DNA of 39,693 nt from Protofrankia sp. CiP1_Cm_nod1 (GTDB lineage: Bacteria; Actinomycetota; Actinomycetes; Frankiales; Frankiaceae): positions 1 through 39,693 of the forward strand of contig NZ_CAKKTM010000132.1 of the NCBI RefSeq assembly GCF_920888515.1, in the 5' to 3' direction. How positions within the stretch are numbered: position 1 is the first letter of the stretch; each line of letters begins with the position of its first letter. Shown piece by piece: positions 27,029 to 35,350 of this stretch. Under the pieces are notes generated by a model that worked only from the letters and a program-made list of their open reading frames with translations, ran no database searches and had not been told where the DNA came from. A program made the position numbers and the translations under genes.

Positions 27029-29454
27029 GCCGGGTTCTCCGTCCTCCGGCGGGCCGCTGCCGCGGCCGGTTCCGCTGTCGGTTCCGTCGTCACTGCCGTT
27101 GTCACTGCCGCCGTGGCTTGCGCCTCCAGGAGCTCGATCCGCTCGGCGACCAGCTCGGGGTCGTTGAAGCTGACCTGGCCGAACCCCTCGGCCGTGCGGC
27201 CGCCGATCCCGGTGATCTCAAGCCGGGCGAGGACGTCCGCGCCGGAGCCGTCCCAGCCAAGCCGCAGGCAGGTACCGGCGGCGAGCGCGACCAGCGTCGG
27301 CCGGGGCAGGCCGGACGGGCGGTGCCAGGAGCTGATCCGTCGGGTCCGGGCCGAGGCAGGCACCGGCCCGCGGCTGCCCGGATCAACCGGGACGAGGTTG
27401 TCGACACCGACACCGAGCCGTTGCAGCAGCCGGACGAGGTCGGTGACGTCCGCGGACATCCGCAGCCGGGAGTCCCGGACGATTGTGTCCGAGCGCAGCC
27501 ACACGAACAGCTCGCCCTTCGAGACATCCGGGGTACCGCCCGTCCCGCTCGCCGGGGCACCGCCCGTCCCGCTCGCCGGGGCACCACTCGTGCCGCCCGA
27601 GACGCCACCCGTGCCGCCCGAGACGCCGCCTGCGCCGCTATAGGCGCTGAACGTGTCCCTCTGGACGCCATCCGTACCGATGGGGACGCTATCTGTCCCT
27701 GCCTGGGCACCATTTGTGCTGACCGGGACGATGCTGTCGCGTGGGGGGCGGTGCCGCACGCCGGAGACCTCCACCCGCACCCGGCCGTACTCCGACTTGG
27801 ATTTCCCCCCGAGCCGGACGTCCTCGCTGGCCAGGCACGCGCGCGGCCAGTCGGGGCCGGCCGTGGCCAGCGCGTCGTGCAGACGCTGGCTCACCCGCAC
27901 GTGGGCGCGCAGCCGGGTGTCGGTATGGATGTCGTCGGATCCGGATGTGCGCGGCGGGATCACCTGGACGGTGTAGAGGCCGGAGTCCTCGGTCGGTCGC
28001 TGGCTGTACTCCTCCACCTGGTTGTGCATGGCGACCGCGAGCACCGGCTGGTGGAAGAGCAGGCGTGTGGCGCTGGGAGCGTGCTTGTCGGCACCGGCCG
28101 ATCCACCAGCGTCGACCGGCCCGGTGCCACCGGTCGGCCCGGCGGCTCCGGCAGCGTCGACGGGCGCGACGTAGCCGGTGCGCATCGGCTTGTACTGGGC
28201 CTTCGGCTGGCCGGCGCGTAGCCGGTTGAGCACATTCCGGGGGTCTCCGTCTTTGGCGTCTTTGGCTCCCTGGGCCTCCTTGGATCCCTGGACGCCGTTG
28301 GCGCCACCGGCGCCGGAGTGGTGTGAGCTGTCGGAGCCGGAGGTGTCAGCCCGATCCTTCGCCCGCTGGAACGCCAGTGGGACCGGGTCGGAGCGCTTCC
28401 CGGCGACTTCGGGCGTCGCCGCTGTGACGATCAGCTCGCCGGCGGTCACGGCGTCCGCCGCGGCCTGGGGAGCGAGCCTGCGCAGCGCGCCGTGGACCCA
28501 GGGCAGCAAGGTCGTCCCGGGCAGCTGGTCGGCGCCGGTGAGCATGTTCCCGCTCACCCCGGTGGACGCGAGCACCGGCTGGTCCACGGTGATCGTCAGA
28601 TCCACCTCGAACCAGCGCTCCGCCGCAGCCCGGGCGACCACAGCCGGTGCGTGACCCTGAACGACCACCGGCTCTGCCGGTGCCGGTACCTGGCCGCGGA
28701 AGTCCGTGACCGCCCGGAAGGCGTTGTCGAGAAGCCGGAGGCGGGCGCTGTCCGCCTTCTTCCGTGCGATGTCGGCCTGGTCGGCGTCGGCCAGGCCGAC
28801 GGATTCGGACTTCGAGACCAGCACCCGTGCGGCACCGGCGCCGCGGCGCCGGTCTCCGCCGACCGCGTCGATGAGCGACGCCCCGATCAGCAGCAGCGTC
28901 GCGGCCGCGCGCCGCTGCTCCCGTGTCCAGGAGTCCGCGTCGACCAGCCGCGCGGTGGCGAACAGGGTCGCCGGTTTGGCCATCTCGACGAAGCGCAGCA
29001 TGTCGTCGTGGGCCCGGCCGGTCCGGTGGTCGATCGCCACCCCCGGCTTGATCAGCGTCCACCGGTCGCCGCGGTCGCCGAGCGTGGGGATCGCGGGCCG
29101 GTCTGTCCGCGGCTTCGCCTTGGGCGGCAGGTGGGCGGAGCCGACGGTGAACAGCGGCGCCGTCCCGGCATGGCCGAACAGCGCGCGCGTCCACGCCCAC
29201 CAGGGCCGGTTGGCCTCGCCATGGCGGGCCGCCTCGGCGTCCAGCGCGATGCTCGCCTGTGCGCAGGCGTCGCGCCACAGGCCGGTCAGCGTCGTGCCCG
29301 GCAGGTACGGCCGGCCATGGGCGTCCCGCCGGATGGTGGCGTCGATGCCGCCCGGCAGCCCGTAGCCGCTCCCGACGTGCCAGTCGCCCGTGATGTCGAC
29401 GATCACGGTCAGCGGGTCCGGCACCGCGCCGTTTTCGAGGTCCAGGTCAGGCAT
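27025..29454 (-). CDS. csx10: CRISPR RAMP protein Csx10
   Basis: 809-aa Cas5/Cas7-type RAMP protein of subtype III-D. The N-terminal segment has GGIDATIRRDAHGRPYLPG with Asp38, closely matching the Csm3 cleavage-site loop (GGID...D...PYIPG), followed by TTLTGLWRDA. A second RAMP region begins near residue 262 (STGVSGNMLTGADQLPGTTLLPW). The C-terminus carries the Csx10 signature: SSWHRPSGLPRPT, LVALAAGTCLRL and GIGGRTAEGFGQV. A Gly/Ser/Ala repeat region (27535-27640) precedes it. I chose the ATG at 29454 because a GGAG lies 7 nt upstream; an ATG at 29460 is too close to it. It overlaps the cas10 stop by 8 nt. In the complex it would cap the crRNA 5' handle and may also cut RNA. Confidence 0.85.
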   Translation of the reverse strand: MPDLDLENGAVPDPLTVIVDITGDWHVGSGYGLPGGIDATIRRDAHGRPYLPGTTLTGLWRDACAQASIALDAEAARHGEANRPWWAWTRALFGHAGTAPLFTVGSAHLPPKAKPRTDRPAIPTLGDRGDRWTLIKPGVAIDHRTGRAHDDMLRFVEMAKPATLFATARLVDADSWTREQRRAAATLLLIGASLIDAVGGDRRRGAGAARVLVSKSESVGLADADQADIARKKADSARLRLLDNAFRAVTDFRGQVPAPAEPVVVQGHAPAVVARAAAERWFEVDLTITVDQPVLASTGVSGNMLTGADQLPGTTLLPWVHGALRRLAPQAAADAVTAGELIVTAATPEVAGKRSDPVPLAFQRAKDRADTSGSDSSHHSGAGGANGVQGSKEAQGAKDAKDGDPRNVLNRLRAGQPKAQYKPMRTGYVAPVDAAGAAGPTGGTGPVDAGGSAGADKHAPSATRLLFHQPVLAVAMHNQVEEYSQRPTEDSGLYTVQVIPPRTSGSDDIHTDTRLRAHVRVSQRLHDALATAGPDWPRACLASEDVRLGGKSKSEYGRVRVEVSGVRHRPPRDSIVPVSTNGAQAGTDSVPIGTDGVQRDTFSAYSGAGGVSGGTGGVSGGTSGAPASGTGGAPASGTGGTPDVSKGELFVWLRSDTIVRDSRLRMSADVTDLVRLLQRLGVGVDNLVPVDPGSRGPVPASARTRRISSWHRPSGLPRPTLVALAAGTCLRLGWDGSGADVLARLEITGIGGRTAEGFGQVSFNDPELVAERIELLEAQATAAVTTAVTTEPTAEPAAAAARRRTENPA

Positions 29455-31720
29455 TGGCATTCTCCGAACGGTTCTTCTCCAGCAGGGACGCGGGCAGCAC
29501 GTCGACCAGCTCGAGGGCGTCCAGCAGGCCGGTGACCCGGACGGTTTTCGTGGTCGCGGCGGCTTCCGCCCCACCGCTGCCTTCGGCCCTGTCGGTGCCT
29601 TCCGCACTGTCAGTGCCTTCGGCGTCCGGCGGGCTCTGCTCCGGATGATCGACAGCAGTCGGCCAGAACAACGACGAGTTGCCGCCACCGCCGAGCGTCG
29701 CGCGTTCGGCCGCTGGCAGCGGAGAGGAGATCTTCGCCCACAGCTTCTCGGCCTCGTTCGGCGCGGTGAGCTGTCCGCGTAGGGCGATCACGTGCGACCG
29801 GGAGATGAGACGAGCACCGGTCTGGTCCTTACGGGTCAACTCGGCGGCACGGCGCAGGACACGCTCCCAGTGGCGGTCGGGGTCGTCCTGTTCGCTGCCG
29901 CTGACCATCGCCGGCCGGCAGGTCAGCCGGGTCTTCGTCGTCGTGGTCGGCGGCAGGTCCAGCCGGGCCCTGATGTGATCGAGGTCGGGGACGTTCGTCT
30001 CGTACAGGATGTGCCAGTCGACGTAGGAGCGGTCCCGGCCGCGCTCCTTCGCCGACGAGCAGAGCTGCTCGGCGAGCCGGTACGCCTGGCTGAACGGGAA
30101 CTGCCACTTCACCAGCGCGACCCCGGCCGCCGCGGTCAGCCCGACGCCATGACCGGCATCATGATCAGTGTCACCGTCGGTGTCGTGACCGGCATCGCGG
30201 CCAGCGCCACGGGCGGTGCCGTGACCGGTATCGCGGCCGGTAGCGCGGCCGGTAGCGCCGCCGGTCACGCGTTCGGCGGGCGTACCGCTCCCGCGCGGCT
30301 CCCTCGGCACCTGGATGTGCCGGAGGACGCCGTCCTTCCGGGACAGCTTCTCGAAGGCGCGCAGGAACTCGACCGCGAACACCAGCGCGTACCGGCCCGC
30401 CACCAGGACGCTCACGTCGTCCCCACCCAGCACGATCGGGACGACCGGGACGGGTGTTTTCTCGGTGTCCTCGGTGTCCTCGGTGTCCTCGGTGTCCTCG
30501 GTGTCCTCGGTGTCCTCGGTGTCCGCTGTCGTCGCTGTACTCGCGCCCTTCCCGGCCTGGGGCCCCTCCTGCGCCCTGAACTGTTCTTCGTCCTGGAACT
30601 GGCTGAGCACCTCTTTGGCCGCCTCCACGTAGGCGTTCTTCGTGACCTCGTCCAGGGCCGCGCTCACCTCCCCGTAGGCGGCAAGCGTGCGGGTGCCGTG
30701 GATATCCTGATCACGCAGCCAGGACGCCACCTTCCCGAACACATTCGGCTGGTAGGTGGGGGCCAACACGTCGTTGAGGTTCTGGAAGATGCGCCCCATG
30801 CCGTTGACGTCGGCGTGCACCACACCGACCCAGCTCGTCTCCCCGGCGCGCCCGGCACCGTCTCGGCCGGGCTGAGCGTTCAGCGGGCCGGAACGGGCGT
30901 TCGTGCGCTCCGTCGCATCCCGTCCGCCGGCTCGTCGCTTCTGTTCCGCGTTCGCGACCGGGACGCCCGCGAGCGCCGCCTCCAGCTTGGTCAGATCCGG
31001 GTACAGCAGCTCGGTCGGATCCGGGTACAGGCGTTCGCTGTCTGTCTCCCCGATGCCTCCGTCCCGAAGCACCTGAAGCATCCGGGTGCGGGCTGGCTTC
31101 GCGTAGGTGCGCTTGACCCGGGAGGCCAGCGACAGCTCCTGTTCCCGCGCGTCGTGCCGTGCCTCTTCCTCGGGTTTCTCGGATGTCTCAGAGTCGTGTC
31201 CCCTCGCCGGGGGCAGAGGCACGGTGGCTGGTAACCCGCTGTAACGACAGATCGCGGCGAACGGTATCTGCGGGAAGCGCGTCGCGACCGCGGGCCGGGT
31301 CGCCGTGTAGCCACCGAGGGCCGCGTGGACGCGGCGCAGCAGCTCCTGCTGTTTCGCATCGTCGTCGAGGTCACCGCGGCTGACGGAGACGAACGCCCCG
31401 TCGACGGCCAGGCCGGGCGCTCGCAGTGCCGCCCGCAGGGTCACCTCGGTGATCAGCCCGCGGGCGGTGTGCTCGCTCGCGTCGTCGTCGGCCTCGGTCA
31501 CCAGCAGGACGACCTTGCCGGACGCCGCCATCACCTCGAGAATCGGCTCCGCCGTCGTCGAGACCGCCTGCTTCTCCGCCTGGCCGATCGTCTCGATCGC
31601 TTTTTTCGCCCAGCGTCTGATCATTGTTGTCAGTTCGGACGCGCCGATGTTCTCGCGTTGCTTGTTCGTGCCAAAGATGAACGGCTGGTTCCCGGACGTC
31701 TCGATCAGCACAAGGTGCAC
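29447..31720 (-). CDS. cas10: Type III-D Cas10 (GGDD palm polymerase, no HD domain seen)
   Basis: 757-aa large subunit. The start is taken as the GTG at 31720, where the Cas10 N-terminus begins (HLVLIETSGNQPFIFGTNK then RENIGASEL), with a GGGG ribosome site upstream. The frame stays open a further 417 nt but that part has no domain content and contains a 73-bp hairpin. The first palm half has VVHADVNGMGRIFQNL. The active palm motif is Gly432-Gly433-Asp434-Asp435 (VLGGDDVS), intact, so cyclic oligoadenylate synthesis is expected when target RNA is bound. No N-terminal HD phosphohydrolase motif is recognisable, as is typical of subtype III-D. Two repeat-encoded inserts flank the GGDD: a TED run (30461-30523) and a Gly/Arg/Asp run (about 30145-30275). 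First gene of a five-gene, translationally coupled operon. Confidence 0.9.
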   Translation of the reverse strand: MHLVLIETSGNQPFIFGTNKQRENIGASELTTMIRRWAKKAIETIGQAEKQAVSTTAEPILEVMAASGKVVLLVTEADDDASEHTARGLITEVTLRAALRAPGLAVDGAFVSVSRGDLDDDAKQQELLRRVHAALGGYTATRPAVATRFPQIPFAAICRYSGLPATVPLPPARGHDSETSEKPEEEARHDAREQELSLASRVKRTYAKPARTRMLQVLRDGGIGETDSERLYPDPTELLYPDLTKLEAALAGVPVANAEQKRRAGGRDATERTNARSGPLNAQPGRDGAGRAGETSWVGVVHADVNGMGRIFQNLNDVLAPTYQPNVFGKVASWLRDQDIHGTRTLAAYGEVSAALDEVTKNAYVEAAKEVLSQFQDEEQFRAQEGPQAGKGASTATTADTEDTEDTEDTEDTEDTEDTEKTPVPVVPIVLGGDDVSVLVAGRYALVFAVEFLRAFEKLSRKDGVLRHIQVPREPRGSGTPAERVTGGATGRATGRDTGHGTARGAGRDAGHDTDGDTDHDAGHGVGLTAAAGVALVKWQFPFSQAYRLAEQLCSSAKERGRDRSYVDWHILYETNVPDLDHIRARLDLPPTTTTKTRLTCRPAMVSGSEQDDPDRHWERVLRRAAELTRKDQTGARLISRSHVIALRGQLTAPNEAEKLWAKISSPLPAAERATLGGGGNSSLFWPTAVDHPEQSPPDAEGTDSAEGTDRAEGSGGAEAAATTKTVRVTGLLDALELVDVLPASLLEKNRSENANA
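30461..30523 (-). repeat. 9-bp in-frame tandem repeat (7 perfect units) in cas10
   Basis: Seven consecutive identical CTCGGTGTC units encode a Thr-Glu-Asp run immediately before the strand leading into GGDD. A perfect array like this is prone to copy-number change. Confidence 0.95.
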
Positions 31721-31747
31721 CTGCGTTCCCCGTTCGTTCGACCCCAC

Positions 31748-31820
31748 CTGTTCCGCACCGCTGGGGACCGGGCGCATGCCACCGTGGCGTCGCTGCCCGG
31801 TCCCCAGCGGTGCGGAGCAG
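31748..31820 (-). repeat. Long inverted repeat in the cas10 leader
   Basis: Arms of 26 bp (31748-31773 and 31795-31820) pair at 25 of 26 positions across a 21-nt loop. The structure begins 28 nt upstream of the chosen cas10 GTG, within its probable 5' leader. It does not share the core of the A/B/C repeats. In RNA it would be a very stable hairpin. It could be a regulatory leader, a terminator upstream of the operon, or the footprint of a mobile element. Confidence 0.85.
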
Positions 31821-32019
31821 GCGAATGTATCGGCTGCGTGACGGTTCCTCGCCACCGGGCCGCCCCTGGCCACCCCGGTAGGCGGCCAGCCGGTTCCGTC
31901 AGCGAGATATCCGTCCCCACACATGTGCCTGACGGACGACGGGTGAAGGACGACAGACGACCCTGGTCCTGTGCCGACCTTCCGGCGGTATGGAGGCGGG
32001 CCGGCACGGGGGAGAAGGC

Positions 32020-32085
32020 TACGCAGGGGAGGGGCCGGCGCAGGAGAAGGGCCGGCGCAGGAGAAGGGCCGGCAGGGTAAGGAGA
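32020..32085. repeat. Short purine-rich direct repeats upstream of cas10
   Basis: Two perfect copies of a CAGGAGAAGGGCCGGCG unit (about 32040-32073) flanked by partial copies. There is no recognisable coding content despite an open - strand frame. The function is unknown. Confidence 0.6.
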
Positions 32086-32243
32086 ACAGCGCGAGGAGGC
32101 CACGCGGGCCGGCACATGACTGGCGGGGCCGCGGCACCCGGCTCCGTGACGCCCGCCGGCCGTGACCGGCAGGCGGCTTACAGGGGCGACAGACGCCGGC
32201 TCCCGGCGGCGTCCGCTGTCCGCGGGGGCCTTTCCGGCCGGAC

Positions 32244-32343
32244 GCGTAGGTGGTTCCGGTCGCTGGCGCGACGGTTTCTACCTACGGCTTCCCCGTCCGT
32301 AGGTAGAAACCGTTGTGCTGGTGGCGGTTTCCACCTACAGGTC
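32244..32343. repeat. Repeat element copy C (hairpin-containing, ~100 bp)
   Basis: Ungapped counterpart of 17516-17615 in the same orientation. Its 16-bp perfect stem is at 32272-32287 and 32297-32312 with a 9-nt loop. One stem base pair differs from copy A on both arms, so pairing is kept. It lies upstream of the cas10 leader and closes the accessory region on the right. Confidence 0.9.
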
Positions 32344-32629
32344 AAGGCGGGTTGTAGGGGAGCGGCAGGAGCGTGGGGCAGTGGGCTTCTGGATTGTGTG
32401 AGGCGGCCGGCTCATGGGGCGGTGGGGGATCGTGAAGGCCGGATCACGGGTGGCGGGATAGGGGGGACGGGCGGGTTGCGAGGCGGCCGGCTCGTTGGGT
32501 AGCGGGATCGTGGGAGCCAGACTGCGGGAGCCGGGCCGTGGGGCGGCCGGGCCGTGGGGCGGGCGGGCCGTGAGGTGGTCAGCGGCAGAGGGCCGGGCCG
32601 AGGGCAGCCGGTTGCAGGGCGGGGGTGGG
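32344..32629. other. Intergenic region with imperfect direct repeats
   Basis: G-rich spacer between element C and the end of the 6-phosphogluconate dehydrogenase gene. It has two copies of AGGCGGCCGGCTC (32401-32413 and 32481-32493) within a looser ~80-bp repeat. No gene is seen. Confidence 0.5.
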
Positions 32630-33649
32630 TCAGGTGGCTGGCTTCTCGGCGTGGCCGCCGAACTGTCTGCGCATCGCGGAGAGCAGCTTGTCGGCGAACA
32701 GGGCCTCGCCGCGTGAGCTGAACCGCTCGTACAGCGAGGCGGTGAGGACGTGGGCGGGGACGCCCTCCTCCACCGCGGCCAGCACCGTCCAGCGGCCCTC
32801 GCCCGAGTCGGAGACCCGGCCGCTGAACGACTCGAGCTTCGGGTCCTCGACGAGCGCGGCCGCGGTCAGGTCCAGCAGCCAGGAGCTGACCACGCTGCCG
32901 CGGCGCCACACCTCGGCCACCGCGGCGGTGTCGATGTCGTACTGGTAGTACTCCGGGTGCGCGAGCGGGGTGGTCTCGGCGTCGTGCTCGCCGGTGTGGC
33001 CCCGGCCGATACCGGCCTTCTCCAGGATGGCCATGCCTTCGGCGAAGGCGGCCATCATGCCGTACTCGATACCGTTGTGGACCATCTTGACGAAGTGCCC
33101 GGCGCCGTTCGGCCCGCAGTGCAGATAGCCCTTTTCCGCCCTGCTCGGCTCGCCGGCCCGTCCTGGGGTGCGCGGTGCCTGGCCGAACCCGGGGGCGATC
33201 GCGGCGAAGAGCGGGTCGAGGTGCGACACCACCTCGTTCTCACCGCCGATCATGAGACAGAAGCCGCGCTCGAGCCCGAAGACCCCGCCGGACGTGCCGA
33301 CGTCGACGTAGTGGATGCCCCGGCCGGCGAGTTCCTTCGCCCGGTCGACGTCGTCCCGGTAGTAGGAGTTCCCCCCGTCGATGATGATGTCACCGGCGCC
33401 GAAGTGCTCGGCGAGCGCGGACACGGTCTGCCCGGTGATCCCGGCGGGGACCATCACCCAGGCGGCGCGGGGGGTGGAGAGTTTCGCCGCGAACTCGGCC
33501 AGCGTGGTGGCCCCGGTGGCGCCCTCGGCCTCCAGCTGCCGGATCGCGTCGGCGTTGACGTCGTAGACGACGCAGTCGTGGCCGTGGCGGATCAGCCGGC
33601 GCACGAGGTTGGCGCCCATCCGGCCAAGGCCGATCATCCCGAGCTGCAC
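32630..33649 (-). CDS. gnd: 6-phosphogluconate dehydrogenase (decarboxylating), short form
   Basis: 339-aa enzyme of the oxidative pentose phosphate pathway that converts 6-phosphogluconate to ribulose 5-phosphate and CO2 with reduction of NAD(P)+. The Rossmann motif GLGRMGANL lies near residue 6. Substrate-binding segments [12 protein letters not shown] and [14 protein letters not shown] follow, then the catalytic helix [16 protein letters not shown] with Lys and His-Asn. About 340 aa fits the short YqeC/GndA-like class rather than the ~470-aa form. The GTG at 33649 is preferred over upstream in-frame ATGs because AGGAG lies 5-8 nt before it and the homology begins there. Its leader holds a perfect hairpin (33714-33739). 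Confidence 0.93.
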   Translation of the reverse strand: MQLGMIGLGRMGANLVRRLIRHGHDCVVYDVNADAIRQLEAEGATGATTLAEFAAKLSTPRAAWVMVPAGITGQTVSALAEHFGAGDIIIDGGNSYYRDDVDRAKELAGRGIHYVDVGTSGGVFGLERGFCLMIGGENEVVSHLDPLFAAIAPGFGQAPRTPGRAGEPSRAEKGYLHCGPNGAGHFVKMVHNGIEYGMMAAFAEGMAILEKAGIGRGHTGEHDAETTPLAHPEYYQYDIDTAAVAEVWRRGSVVSSWLLDLTAAALVEDPKLESFSGRVSDSGEGRWTVLAAVEEGVPAHVLTASLYERFSSRGEALFADKLLSAMRRQFGGHAEKPAT

Positions 33650-33713
33650 GAGGTCTCCTGTTGGTTGGTTGTCGGTCCGGGGCAGCAGCATCATGATCAT
33701 GATTTCATGCCGT

Positions 33714-33739
33714 CTGGGACCTGGATCCCCAGGTCCCAG
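33714..33739. repeat. Perfect 11-bp inverted repeat upstream of gnd
   Basis: CTGGGACCTGG (33714-33724) and its complement (33729-33739) around a 4-nt loop. Beyond it lie further symmetrical ATGATCATG pieces on each side (about 33691-33700 and 33753-33762). It is 65-90 nt upstream of the gnd start and could be an operator, a leader hairpin, or a terminator of the upstream desaturase transcript. The rest of 33650-34095 shows no gene. Confidence 0.75.
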
Positions 33740-34095
33740 GGCCGACGGTGACATGATCATGTTGTACTGCCCGGATCCCCGCCGGATGGGCGAAGCCGGT
33801 CCGACGGGTCCGGGCGGGCGGCGGGCCCCGGATCACTGGCACGGCACCGTTGGAGGCCAACGGGCCTTTGCCCATTGTCTCCCGGCGTCGAGCCCGTCAC
33901 CGCGTGACCGGCCGCCAGCCCGATGATCGTTGTGCCACACACGGACGCGCGTTGCGCCGCCCATGAGCCTGATCAGACCATTACCAACAGGAGTGAATTC
34001 TGCGCGTCAGGTAGTCGTACGGTGTCGGACAGGGCCGCGGAAGCCTCCCGGCGAAGCGGAAGCCTCACGGCGAAGAAGCCCGCCGTCCGGGCGGT

Positions 34096-35028
34096 TCAGG
34101 CGGGTGTGGTGGCCAGCGTGTCCTGGTTCGCGCTCGCGGCCGCGTACTTCTCCTCGTACTTGCGGGCGAGGCCGTCGAGGGCGGCGAGGTAGTGCCCGGC
34201 GTTCTCGCGGGCCTGCTCGGCCTGTGCGTCCAGGCCGGTCAGCTCGAAGAACTTCCAGTGCCGCAGCAGCGGCGTGACCACGTCGTCGTGGTGGCTGCGG
34301 AGGTTGTAGATGCCGGCCTTGGCGATCCGCTTCGCCTTGTTCTCGAAGTCCTCGATGCCGGTCCCGGGCATCTGGAAGGTCATCAGCTCCTCGGCGATGG
34401 CCTGCACCATCGCGGACGGGGTGAGCTCCAGCGCCGCGGTGACCAGGTTACGGTAGAAGATCATGTGCAGGTTCTCGTCCGCTGCGACCCGGGTGAGGAG
34501 CTTCTCGGCGATCGGGTCCTGGGTGAACCGCCCGGTGTTGCGGTGGCTGACCCGGGTGGCGAGCTCCTGGAACGACACGTAGGCGATGGTGCGCAGCGGC
34601 GTCTTCTCACCGCTGTCGAACCCCTTCTGCATCTGGTGCATGCGGCCGCGCTCGAGGGCGACCGGGTCGACGCCGCGGGTGACCATCAGGTAGTCCCGCA
34701 TCACGATGCTGTGCCGGCCCTCCTCGGCCGTCCAGCGGTGCACCCAGGCGCCCCACGCGCTGTCCCGGCCGAAGATCGTGGCGATCTCACGGTGGTAGCT
34801 GGGGAGGTTGTCCTCGGTGAGCAGGTTGACCTCGAAGGCGATCTGGGCCACGTCGGACAGCCGGGACTGCTCCGGATCCCACGGCAGGGTGTCGAAGTCG
34901 CGGCCCTGGCTCCACGGGACGTACTCGTGCGGCATCCACTCGGTGGCGAGGTCCAGGTGGCGGTTGAGGTTGGCCGCGGCGACGGGCTCAAGCTCGTGCA
35001 ACAGGTTGATGTCCGGGGTGGATGTCAT
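34096..35028 (-). CDS. Acyl-[acyl-carrier-protein] desaturase, DesA type
   Basis: 310-aa soluble diiron desaturase (fatty acid desaturase type 2) that introduces a double bond in an ACP-bound acyl chain. The iron-binding pairs are visible as EEGRH near residue 107 and DENLH near 196 (ExxH motifs). Other landmarks are PWSQGRDF and SFQELATRVSHRNTGR. The ATG at 35028 is chosen because the homologous N-terminus (INLLHELEP) follows; the longer in-frame start at 35205 adds only Arg/Pro-rich residues. The upstream 322-bp spacer separates it from the TPR gene, so it probably has its own promoter. Related proteins in mycobacteria act on long chains. A link to the lipid operon at the left of the window is possible but not shown. 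Confidence 0.92.
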   Translation of the reverse strand: MTSTPDINLLHELEPVAAANLNRHLDLATEWMPHEYVPWSQGRDFDTLPWDPEQSRLSDVAQIAFEVNLLTEDNLPSYHREIATIFGRDSAWGAWVHRWTAEEGRHSIVMRDYLMVTRGVDPVALERGRMHQMQKGFDSGEKTPLRTIAYVSFQELATRVSHRNTGRFTQDPIAEKLLTRVAADENLHMIFYRNLVTAALELTPSAMVQAIAEELMTFQMPGTGIEDFENKAKRIAKAGIYNLRSHHDDVVTPLLRHWKFFELTGLDAQAEQARENAGHYLAALDGLARKYEEKYAAASANQDTLATTPA

Positions 35029-35271
35029 GCCTGTCACCCTGGCAGGCCGACCGCGCGCGGGACTACGTCCGCCAGGTGTGGACTCCAGCCCGGTGATCTG
35101 TTCCCGGAGAACAGAACCGGAAGCCTCCGGCGGGCTCATGGCGGGAAGCCGGCGGAACACGCGGGGCGACCGGCCGGCCGGCGTGCGGGACGGCCGGGAG
35201 GCCATCAGACCGCGCGGGACGAGCCGCGCGGGACGGGGCGCGGGGTCACACAGGACGCGGCGGTGCGGCCT

Positions 35272-35303
35272 GGCGTGCGGGCGGCTCGGCGTGCGGGCGG
35301 CTC
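35272..35303. repeat. 16-bp tandem duplication in the spacer upstream of the desaturase gene
   Basis: Two perfect copies of GGCGTGCGGGCGGCTC followed by the beginning of a third. The spacer 35029-35350 otherwise shows no gene. Confidence 0.85.
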
Positions 35304-35350
35304 GGTGTGTTGGGCGGCCTGGGGCGGTGCGGCGGTCCGGGACAGCGGGC

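Noticed and set aside
31721-32137. Upstream in-frame extension of cas10
   Set aside because: The frame is open but Arg/Pro/Gly-rich, holds a 26-bp-arm inverted repeat and short direct repeats, and the Cas10 family N-terminus begins exactly at the GTG at 31720, which has its own ribosome site.
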